This document shows positions 6,792 to 13,621 of a DNA stretch of 33,413 nucleotides, piece by piece; position 1 is the stretch's first letter, and every line of letters starts with the position of its first letter. The notes below the pieces were generated by a model. It was not told the origin of the DNA, did not search any database, and worked only from the letters and a program-made list of their open reading frames with translations. The translations under genes and the position numbers were made by a program. The DNA is taken from NCBI GenBank assembly GCA_003176045.1, contig PSRM01000058.1:1-33413 (forward strand). The letters run 5' to 3'. Source of the stretch: Verrucomicrobiota bacterium. GTDB lineage: Bacteria; Verrucomicrobiota; Verrucomicrobiia; Limisphaerales; UBA8199.

Positions 6792-8351
6792 ATGAATCTG
6801 GCTGAAGCTTTCGGAGAATCTGTCCGCAAGCACGCGGAAAAAATCGCTTTATTTTGGGGCGAGCGGGAGTTTTCCTATAGCGAATTGTGGGAACAGACGC
6901 TGGTGGTGTCGGAACAATTGCTCAAGGATTTTGGGGTCAAACACGGGGATCGGGTGGGTCTGTGGTTGAAGAACTGTCCGGAGTTTGTCCCATCTTTCTT
7001 CGGTATCATTAGTGCTGGGGCGGTGGTGGTGCCCATCAACAATTTTCTGAAACCCGATGAGGTCAGCTATATCGTTGCCGATGCAGGGATCGAGGTTTTG
7101 ATCACGGACCAGGAACTGTCGAAGTATTTGCCGGCGTTAATCGAGAAGAAGCCGCGTTTGCGATCGTTTATCACGGCGTCAGAGGACGCGAGCAAGAATA
7201 GAAGGGACGGAAGGGACAGAAGGGACGAAAGGGCAATTTGCGCTACCCCACAGGCCTACCCGCACGCGGATCCGATCGTGGCGCTCCGCCCGACCCTCGA
7301 CCCTCGACCCTCTGCTGAACTCGCGGTTCTGATCTACACTTCAGGCACCACAGGTCGCCCGAAAGGCGCGATGCTTTCGCATGCGAATTTGCTCAGCAAC
7401 GTGGAGAGCTGCAGGCACGTGTTGAAGACGGTGGAAGCCGATCGGCTGGCGGTGTTGCTGCCGCTTTTTCACAGCTATATGCTCACGGTAGGTTTGTTGC
7501 TGCCGTTACTTGTGGGCGGTTCGATTGTGCTGGTTAAATCATTGCACCCGCTGGCCAAGGCACTGCAGGAAATCCTTGCGCGGAGGGCCACGGTGCTCCC
7601 GGGCATTCCGCAGTTCTTCCGCGCGATGATTGGCGCACCACTTCCTTTGCCGCTTCCGCTGCGGCTTTGCGTTAGCGGCGCTGCTCCGCTGCCCGCCCAG
7701 GTTTTGAGCGAGTTCGAGGCCAAATTCCATATTCCACTCATTGAAGGCTACGGCTTGAGTGAAGCCAGTCCGGTCGTAACGAAAAATCCATTGGACGGAA
7801 GGCGCAAGGCCGGCTCCATCGGACTGCCGATTCCGAATGTCGAAGTGAGCATTCAGGATGACTCAGGGCGTGAGTTGGGCGCGGGAGCAACCGGCGAGCT
7901 TTGTGTGCGCGGGCCGAATGTGATGCTGGGATATTGGAACAGGCCTGAGGAGACGGCCAAAGTCATGCGCAACGGGTGGTTGGTAACGGGCGATATCGGG
8001 CACCGCGACGCGGATGGCTATTATTACATCACCGACCGCAAAAAAGACATGTTGCTGGTCAATGGCATCAATGTTTATCCGCGCGAGATCGAGGAGGTTC
8101 TTTATCGGTTTCCAGGCATCAAAGAGGCGGCGGTCATCGGCAAACCCGATCCGCGCAAGGGCGAACAACCGGTCGCGTTCGTGGCGCTGGAGAATGGCGC
8201 GCCTTTGGACGAGAAAGCGCTGCTGGATTTCGTTCGGGAAAAACTCGCGGACTATAAGGTGCCGCGGAAAGTGGTCGTGCTGCCTGCCCTGCCTCGCACG
8301 GCGACAGGAAAAGTGCTGAAGACGGAGCTAAGGACGATGGCCACGGCCTGA
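6792..8351 (+). CDS. AMP-forming long-chain acyl-CoA ligase / acyl-activating enzyme (ANL superfamily)
   Basis: Activates a carboxylic acid, probably a fatty acid, with ATP to an acyl-adenylate and then transfers it to CoA. The 519 residues from ATG 6792 show the P-loop YTSGTTGRPKGAMLSH (about 182-197), the adenine-binding motif EGYGLSEASPV (about 318), TGDIGHRD (about 399), the hinge DRKKDMLLVNGINVYPREIE and the C-terminal catalytic lysine in PRTATGKVLK (about 504). The earlier in-frame codon at 6771 lacks support. A low-complexity linker at about residues 133-178 (NRRDGRDRRDERA, then PTLDPRPSAE) just before the P-loop is encoded by a 9-bp repeat and by CTCGACC units also found between genes; the family normally has only a short connection there. 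Substrate is uncertain. Confidence 0.88.
   Translation: MNLAEAFGESVRKHAEKIALFWGEREFSYSELWEQTLVVSEQLLKDFGVKHGDRVGLWLKNCPEFVPSFFGIISAGAVVVPINNFLKPDEVSYIVADAGIEVLITDQELSKYLPALIEKKPRLRSFITASEDASKNRRDGRDRRDERAICATPQAYPHADPIVALRPTLDPRPSAELAVLIYTSGTTGRPKGAMLSHANLLSNVESCRHVLKTVEADRLAVLLPLFHSYMLTVGLLLPLLVGGSIVLVKSLHPLAKALQEILARRATVLPGIPQFFRAMIGAPLPLPLPLRLCVSGAAPLPAQVLSEFEAKFHIPLIEGYGLSEASPVVTKNPLDGRRKAGSIGLPIPNVEVSIQDDSGRELGAGATGELCVRGPNVMLGYWNRPEETAKVMRNGWLVTGDIGHRDADGYYYITDRKKDMLLVNGINVYPREIEEVLYRFPGIKEAAVIGKPDPRKGEQPVAFVALENGAPLDEKALLDFVREKLADYKVPRKVVVLPALPRTATGKVLKTELRTMATA
7198..7230. repeat. In-frame AAGGGACNN 9-bp tandem repeat in the ligase
   Basis: Three to four copies of a 9-bp unit (AAGGGACGG, AAGGGACAG, AAGGGACGA, then a broken copy) encode the three-residue pattern RRD-GRD-RRD-ERA. 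Because 9 is a multiple of three, loss or gain of units keeps the frame. Confidence 0.75.
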
Positions 8352-8582
8352 AAGACGAACCTTGAACCTTGAACACCGAACTTAGAACCTTGAACTAAAA
8401 AGCCCGGCTTCGCCGGCCAAAGTGTGAATAAATGCACGCCGATGAAAAATGCAAAATGCTCGATGATCAATGCTCAATGAAACCTTACCTCCTGCCGCTG
8501 ATTGAGCATTGAGCATTGAGCATTGAGCATTTGTCATTGACTTGATGAACCCTGAACCCTGAACCCTGACCCCTCCGTCGCC
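8352..8582. repeat. TTGAACC / GCATTGA repeat tract with small hairpin
   Basis: It contains AACCTTGAACCTTGAACACC, a possible hairpin AGCCCGGCTTCGCCGG, the units GAGCATTGAGCATTGAGCAT (about 8502-8532), and CCTGAACCCTGAACCCTGAC just before the next gene. No coding potential beyond low-complexity frames is seen. Confidence 0.65.
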
Positions 8583-9158
8583 ATGGAACAAGACTCGCCA
8601 GTAATTACCGAGGCCTGCTCGGAGCACCCGGACGCTCCCGGGTGCCGCCTTGCGCGCAAGGCGCTGTTCGGGTTTGTGCTCACGTTCATCATTTCGCGAG
8701 CCTTGGTGTTCCTGATTATGTCAGGGCGAATCCCGAACCTGTTCCTATTCCTGCGCGGGACGCACGTCCACCACCTGAATTACGGCATTTTCCTGCTTGC
8801 GGCTGTGGCCGGCTACGTTTTGTTTGCGCGGCCGGAGGGGCGGCGATTGGAATGGGCTGCGCTGATTTATGGCCTGGCGCTGGGGCTAACCTTCGATGAG
8901 TTCGGGATGTGGTTGCACCTGGGCGGCAGTTATTGGCAGCGAGCAAGTGTGGATGCCGTGATCGTCGTGGCCGCATTGATCGGGCTGGTGGCCTATGCGC
9001 CATCCATCAAGCGATTCGAGTCGCATCACTTTTTTGGGTTTATAATTCTGGTGGTGGCGATCGGCGGCTTTGTCTGGGTCATGTTCCTGGCGGGTAGCCG
9101 GTTGGGCGATAAATACGGGCCGGCGCTGCAGAAGATCGAGGACAGTTCGTCGCCGTAG
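8583..9158 (+). CDS. Integral membrane protein with HVHHLNYG and FDEFG motifs, function unknown
   Basis: A 191-residue protein with about five predicted membrane segments (28-47, 66-82, 92-108, 122-140, 149-172). Conserved-looking polar residues sit at membrane edges: HVHHLNYG at 61-68, FDEFGMWLH at 104-112 and ESHHFFG at 146-152. The cluster of His, Asp and Glu would suit metal binding or a membrane-embedded enzyme, but that is inference. I do not recognise a named family. ATG 8583 is in a CCATGG context right after repeat DNA. Its stop codon TAG begins a TAGGAGCGCGG module that, in inverted orientation, also supplies the stop of the convergent TolC-like gene. Confidence 0.8.
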   Translation: MEQDSPVITEACSEHPDAPGCRLARKALFGFVLTFIISRALVFLIMSGRIPNLFLFLRGTHVHHLNYGIFLLAAVAGYVLFARPEGRRLEWAALIYGLALGLTFDEFGMWLHLGGSYWQRASVDAVIVVAALIGLVAYAPSIKRFESHHFFGFIILVVAIGGFVWVMFLAGSRLGDKYGPALQKIEDSSSP

Positions 9159-9459
9159 GAGCGCGGCATTTATCCATAAGAATTCAATTGAACAGGAGCA
9201 AACAGAGAAAACAGAGGAATGAACAACGAGCCAAACGGTTTTTCGTTACCTTTAGAGCCATTAACTAAATCGTGACGCTTGATCCATAGCTTCGTATCCC
9301 AAAAAGCCCTAGCCGATTTCCGTGTTCTCTGTTTCCTAGCTGTTCCTCTTCTGAATAGTTACCGATTGATGCCGCTTGAGCATCCTTTGGATATTGAGCG
9401 TTCGGCGAATCTAGACGGCGAAGAAGGTCGTGCGGTGAAGCGGGCTAAAGCCCGCGCTC
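9159..9459. repeat. Convergent intergenic region with inverted repeat modules
   Basis: This gene-free stretch holds AACAGGAGCAAACAGAGAAA near 9190 and the complementary-type TTCCGTGTTCTCTGTTTCCT near 9318, so its halves are loosely self-complementary. A tight hairpin, GCGGGCT/AGCCCGC (9440-9446/9449-9455), lies just beyond the TolC-like stop. It may end transcription from both sides, but there is no clear T-tract. No gene is evident. Confidence 0.6.
9440..9455. repeat. GCGGGCT-AA-AGCCCGC hairpin next to the TolC-like stop
   Basis: A seven-bp perfect stem with a two-base spacer lies 4 nt past the TolC-like gene on its strand. Read on the minus strand the sequence is TAGGAGCGCGGGCTTTAGCC, and its first three bases are the stop codon of that gene. 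Confidence 0.6.
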
Positions 9460-11076
9460 CTATTTCACCTGGAATCCCACCTTCAACCGTTCGAGGGTGG
9501 TGCCTTCGTCCTGGCTGAGCTGCGAAAGGTTTTTGTTGTAAGTGGACAGGGCCAGAATTTCGTTGCCGCGCGCGGTAGTCAGATCGCGGAGTTTTTGAAG
9601 GACTGTGTAGGGAGTGCTTTTGCCGCTCTGGAGCTTCTTTTCTTCCGCATCGAGGTCGGCCTCGGCAAATTGGCGAGCGGCACGACGGGCGCCGACCTGT
9701 TCGTAACTCGATCGTGCGGTGCGGATATCCTTGTCAATGTCAACCATGATGTCGCGCTCCCATCGCTTAACGGTTAAAACGAACCCTTCCATTTGCGTCT
9801 TGTGGAGTCGATAAGTATTTCGCGGTGCGGTGCGCGACAAGGGCATGCTGATGCTTCCCCCGACCGACCAGGAAGGCTCGTTTTGTTCCATGTCAGAGAG
9901 CGCACCGCTGAAAACCAGGCCCGAACCGTTATAACCAAATGTGCCGAACAGATCGAGTTCGGGAAGAAGCTGGTTTTTGTCGTACTTTAATTGAATGCCG
10001 TGCCTTTCGACATCCAGCCTGGCCTGGACGATCTCGGGCCGCTTGGTGAGGCCCTGGGCCCAACTTTCCTGAAGACTGAAAGATTGGCGTGGCGCTGTCA
10101 GTTCGCCCACTGGTTCAATGGGCTCCGGCGCCAGGTCCCGGTATTGGCCGGTGATAAACGATTTGATCGTGGCTTCCTGAACGGCCAGGCTATTTCGGGC
10201 GTCAATCAGATCCGCCTCGCTGGCCGCCGCCTGCGATTCCGCGGATCTGAGGTCCAGGGGGGCCAAAGCGCCCACTTCGACTTTCTTTCGGTTTTCGGCC
10301 ACCAGGCGTTGGGCTGCCTCCAGGGCTTTCTCCTTTACCACCACATTCTCACGGTTATAAATCAGGTCATAATAAGCCTGTTCCAGCCTCGTGATGATCG
10401 TAATGATTTGCAGTTTCAAATTCCACTCGGACCACTTCAAGCGGTTTTTATCCTGGCGAATGGTCAGGCGCGCGCTATCAATCCAAAAATTCTGAAGCAG
10501 GGGTTGGGTGATGCTGGCCTTCACCGATGCGGCGCTGTTTTGGAACGGGACAGGCACATTCTCCGTCTTGGATGTGACAATGCCTCCGTTGGTGGTTAGG
10601 ACCGTAACCGGCACGAAGCTGTCGCCAGTCTGATCATTCAGCCTGGACTGCACATTGTATTTCGTGCCCCACGGCGTCAGCCCGTTGAGTATGTTCGCGC
10701 TGAAAATGTCGTTGTCCGACTTGACGCCTGGGATAGGAAACCCGCCGATCACCGTAGCCCCTTGCACAGTGTGATCGTGTTCTCCTGAGATACTAATCGT
10801 CGGATCGTAAGCACCGTAATCGGCCGCCAGAGTGAAGACAGCCGCAGTGTAGCTCGAGCGGTCAATTTGGAGATCCAGATTATTTTTCAACGCCAACTCG
10901 ATGCAGTCGTGCAGTGATAGCCTCCGCACGTCGGCAGGAGCATTAGTCTGGGCGAGGACGGATGAACAAAGGGCAGCCAGTGCCAGGCAGGCGCCAAAAA
11001 AACGATTAACAGAAAACCCTGCGCCAATGAGCCAGGCAGGGAACCAGGATCGCTTATCAGTGGTCAGCAGACTCAT
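9460..11076 (-). CDS. TolC-family outer-membrane efflux/secretion channel
   Basis: Trimeric outer-membrane tunnel protein used by efflux pumps or type I secretion. From ATG (complement of 11074-11076) the product has 538 residues with a late signal peptide (FFGACLALAALCSSVLAQ). The family opening LSLHDCIELALKNNLDLQI follows, then two repeats of long helical hairpins (for example LEAAQRLVAENRKKVEVGAL followed by DLRSAESQAAASEADLIDAR, and later TARSSYEQVGARRAARQFAE) with NQLLPELDLFGTFGYN between. A TTG directly after the Sua5 stop codon (complement of 11113-11115) is an alternative start that would couple the two genes; neither has a strong ribosome site. No inner-membrane pump partner is adjacent. 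The stop codon lies in a TAGGAGCGCGG repeat. Confidence 0.87.
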   Translation of the reverse strand: MSLLTTDKRSWFPAWLIGAGFSVNRFFGACLALAALCSSVLAQTNAPADVRRLSLHDCIELALKNNLDLQIDRSSYTAAVFTLAADYGAYDPTISISGEHDHTVQGATVIGGFPIPGVKSDNDIFSANILNGLTPWGTKYNVQSRLNDQTGDSFVPVTVLTTNGGIVTSKTENVPVPFQNSAASVKASITQPLLQNFWIDSARLTIRQDKNRLKWSEWNLKLQIITIITRLEQAYYDLIYNRENVVVKEKALEAAQRLVAENRKKVEVGALAPLDLRSAESQAAASEADLIDARNSLAVQEATIKSFITGQYRDLAPEPIEPVGELTAPRQSFSLQESWAQGLTKRPEIVQARLDVERHGIQLKYDKNQLLPELDLFGTFGYNGSGLVFSGALSDMEQNEPSWSVGGSISMPLSRTAPRNTYRLHKTQMEGFVLTVKRWERDIMVDIDKDIRTARSSYEQVGARRAARQFAEADLDAEEKKLQSGKSTPYTVLQKLRDLTTARGNEILALSTYNKNLSQLSQDEGTTLERLKVGFQVK

Positions 11077-11115
11077 CTTGGGGCGAAGATTGCTGGATTG
11101 CGCGGCCTTGGTCAA

Positions 11116-12177
11116 TTATTCATTTGCCGCCCTGGCCAGACGATCCGAGATGGCCCGCCATTCATCGCCCGGCGGCGGTGCTTCGACGATAATCAATTCA
11201 GCGCCAGATTCATCGCACCGGTGCAACTCAGCGTAGAGGGCGCGCGCGAAAGCGGCTGGATCATGCGGAACGACCGAGACGCCACCCAATCCCTTCCCCG
11301 ATGGAATCCGAGTGTGGGCCAGAACGTGGGTTTTTGAACCTTGAACTTTGAACTTTGAACTTTGAACTTTGAGATCCGCGTCGTTTCGCCAGGCGAGCAC
11401 GACGAGTCTTGCGTTGGGCGCGTAATGCCTTGGCAGCAGGCCGGGGCTGCGGAGCGGAGCGAGGACAGCTCGTCCGCGCGATTCAGCTTGCTCGACTCTC
11501 GGCCCCCGACCCTCGATCGTTTCATGTTCCAACACCGCGAAAATGGCTGTCTCATGAATCAGGCCCGGCCGCAGCACCCGCGGCCGTGTCTCAGTGAGGT
11601 CAAAAACGGTGGATTCGATACCAACCTGGCAGGGACCGCCATCCACTATCAACGGGATCACCCGGCCCAGAGATTTCCGCACATGATCGGCCGTAGTTGG
11701 CGAAAGGCCGGTGGAAACGTTCGCGCTTGGCGCGGCCAACGGAAAGCCGCATCGAGTGATGACGGCCTGGATGATCGGATGGCTGGGCCAGCGCACGCCA
11801 ACTGTTTGCCCGCCCGCGGTTACAATAGGCGGAATCTGGTTTGAGCGAGGCAAAACCAGGGTGAGCGGGCCGGGCCAGAACTCCTGGGCGAGCCGGTGGG
11901 CAGACGTGGGCCAAACCGTGACACAGCTTTTCGCCATTTCTATACTGGAGACGTGAACGATGATGGGGTTGTGAGCGGGCCGGCCCTTGATTTCGAAGAT
12001 GCGAGCGACAGCGGACTTGTTCAGAGCATTGGCTGCCAGCCCATAGACAGTTTCAGTGGGCAACGCCACGACCTCGCCAGCACGAAGCAACTCCGCCGCG
12101 CGCTCGACGGCTTGCTCAAAAAGCGCCGGGGTATAGGTAAGGAAAATCTCGGCGCTTGCGCGGCGCTGGTTTTGCAC
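11116..12177 (-). CDS. L-threonylcarbamoyladenylate synthase (Sua5/YrdC/YwlC family)
   Basis: Makes threonylcarbamoyl-AMP from threonine, bicarbonate and ATP, the first step of the t6A37 tRNA modification. The YrdC domain covers about residues 20-205 (VVALPTETVYGLAANALN, KGRPAHNPIIVHV with K64 and R66, PSANVSTGLSPTTADHV). A C-terminal Sua5 domain follows SPGLLPRHYAPNARLVVL, so this is the two-domain Sua5 type (353 residues). The start is GTG. Two linkers are repeat-encoded: GRGPRVEQAESRG from a CTCGACC-like tract, and KVQSSKFKVQGSK (about 268-281) from four TTTGAAC heptamers. The second falls inside the Sua5 domain. The TolC-like gene follows immediately on the same strand. Confidence 0.9.
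   Translation of the reverse strand: MQNQRRASAEIFLTYTPALFEQAVERAAELLRAGEVVALPTETVYGLAANALNKSAVARIFEIKGRPAHNPIIVHVSSIEMAKSCVTVWPTSAHRLAQEFWPGPLTLVLPRSNQIPPIVTAGGQTVGVRWPSHPIIQAVITRCGFPLAAPSANVSTGLSPTTADHVRKSLGRVIPLIVDGGPCQVGIESTVFDLTETRPRVLRPGLIHETAIFAVLEHETIEGRGPRVEQAESRGRAVLAPLRSPGLLPRHYAPNARLVVLAWRNDADLKVQSSKFKVQGSKTHVLAHTRIPSGKGLGGVSVVPHDPAAFARALYAELHRCDESGAELIIVEAPPPGDEWRAISDRLARAANE
11333..11373. repeat. TTTGAAC heptamer tandem inside the Sua5 gene
   Basis: The sequence TTGAACCTTGAACTTTGAAC and its continuation make about five 7-bp units, read in frame on the minus strand. Because 7 is not a multiple of 3, three units (21 bp) encode one seven-residue period (KVQSSKF, KVQGSKT). The same repeat occurs between genes at 8358-8395 and 19744-19775. 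Confidence 0.8.
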
Positions 12178-12263
12178 GGCGAGAATCTAATCGCCGCTCG
12201 GGAAAGGCCAAGCTGGAAGTCGGGGAGGTGGATTGCTGCCGGTGAGCCGCCGATCGAAATGGA

Positions 12264-12334
12264 AACCACGAATGAACACGAATGAACACGAATTTTTGCT
12301 CTTTATTGGTGTTTATTCGTGTTCATTCGTGGTT
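12264..12334. repeat. 20-bp perfect inverted repeat of the CACGAATGAA family
   Basis: The arms 12264-12283 (AACCACGAATGAACACGAAT) and 12315-12334 are perfect complements around a 31-nt AT-rich spacer. It lies between the pseudopilin stop and the Sua5 start, both on the minus strand. It may act as an RNA hairpin or insulator, but the same repeat family appears in the SBP leader (2197-2247) and near 18053. Confidence 0.75.
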
Positions 12335-12360
12335 AGAAATAGGTACTCAGTGGGCGCGCG

Positions 12361-13371
12361 CTACGGCACCACATGCCCATCAGCGGTCCAACTAATGTCG
12401 GGAACGCCGGGGTCGGCGGCTTTGGCGGGCGTATTCAAACACATGTAACCGTATTTGAACCACCTTGCGTGCCCGTCGGTGAAGGCCAGCGTGGTACCGC
12501 CGCCGTGCCGCGCGGACAAATCGGTCGTATAAACCTGCGGCTTGCAGATATCACTCTGCTTTTGGGAATTGCCATAAAAAGGCTGTTCGTTCATCAGCGT
12601 CCGGCCTTCGTCAAACATGACGAGCCTGGCAGCGCCTGCCGTGATCATTCCGGTCTTGAGGTGAACCACCGACGCGGGTTGCCCATCCAAAGCTTTGGAA
12701 TTCATGCCGTAGCGGAAAAAGATGCGATCGTACTTGGGCCGATTCGGATACGTGAGCGCGTCGTCGATGATAGCGCTGGGGCATCTGAAGATCGTATTGT
12801 CGTTGTTAAAGTAATCAATGGAGGGTTTGTTTCCCGAAGCATCGGCGGATTGCAGGGCATAATAATAGAGAGGCTTCTGATTCACATAAGGGGGCAGGGC
12901 ATTAAACCAGGCATCAATGCCTTCGGCCGGGTCATGATAATAGAAGGCCCAGAGGTCGGCCCAGGTAGGATTGTCCTCGTTGTAGCCGCCGGGGGCGCCT
13001 GGAGTGCCATTGGGGATCTTGGTCGTCGGGTAAGTGTCCGCGTAGTCGCTCACGTACATGCTTTGAGACAATGCCCATTGCTTGAGATTGTTCATGCTGA
13101 AGGCCTGCTGCGACTTTTGTTTCGCCTTCGCCAAAACCGGCAGCAACAGCGCCGCCAGCACACCGATGATGGCAATGACCACCAACAATTCGATTAACGT
13201 GAATCCGGCGCAGCGGCCGGACTTTTCACAATCCAGGCCGCCGGGTGAGGGCACCCGGCCTACAGGAGTAGCGTCTCGAGCTTGTAGGCCGCGTGCCCTC
13301 ACGTGGCGCCCAGTCCCGATCTGCAGCAGACCGAGGAACACCTCGGTTCGAACTTTCTTTTTCAAATTCAT
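12361..13371 (-). CDS. Type II secretion-like pseudopilin with H-X9-DG C-terminal motif
   Basis: Prepilin-like protein of the type found in many copies in Verrucomicrobia and Planctomycetes. The prepilin peptidase site and N-terminal helix are classical: CAG|FTLIELLVVIAIIGVLAALL, with glutamate at +5 (E61). The C-terminal part ends with RHGGGTTLAFTDGHARWF, which matches H-X9-DG exactly. The 336-residue length is usual for the group. The leader before the cleavage site is 56 residues, far longer than typical leaders, and residues 21-45 are encoded by a 70-bp palindromic repeat whose relative is intergenic at 22602-22668. No ATG, GTG or TTG codon is seen between that repeat and the cleavage site, so the repeat seems really translated. 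It is divergent from the Ig-domain secreted protein at 13622. Confidence 0.88.
   Translation of the reverse strand: MNLKKKVRTEVFLGLLQIGTGRHVRARGLQARDATPVGRVPSPGGLDCEKSGRCAGFTLIELLVVIAIIGVLAALLLPVLAKAKQKSQQAFSMNNLKQWALSQSMYVSDYADTYPTTKIPNGTPGAPGGYNEDNPTWADLWAFYYHDPAEGIDAWFNALPPYVNQKPLYYYALQSADASGNKPSIDYFNNDNTIFRCPSAIIDDALTYPNRPKYDRIFFRYGMNSKALDGQPASVVHLKTGMITAGAARLVMFDEGRTLMNEQPFYGNSQKQSDICKPQVYTTDLSARHGGGTTLAFTDGHARWFKYGYMCLNTPAKAADPGVPDISWTADGHVVP
13239..13308. repeat. 70-bp palindromic element inside the pseudopilin leader
   Basis: The arms 13239-13264 and 13283-13308 pair over 26 bp with three mismatches around an 18-nt loop. The left arm (beginning CGCCGGGTGAGGGCACCCGG) is identical over 26 nt to 22602-22627, the left arm of an intergenic element. 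This is a dispersed short palindromic element without coding capacity of its own. Confidence 0.8.
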
Positions 13372-13621
13372 AATTGATTGAGTTGTTCCAGCTTGAATGT
13401 TTCCTTCGCATCAATTCCCGGGAAACACTGCCACAAACTATGCGTTCAGCCTGTGACCGTTCCGTGTCGCTTTTGTGACAGTTGCGTGACGTGATTTAGC
13501 CGAAGAGCCGCGAGTGTCACTGATTCGTAACCTCTCCGTCATTTCCCCGCCATGCGACGGGTTTTAAATATCTGGACCGTTAACCAGAAAGCCCAATTCG
13601 CACGTACTACCAAGATCGCTC

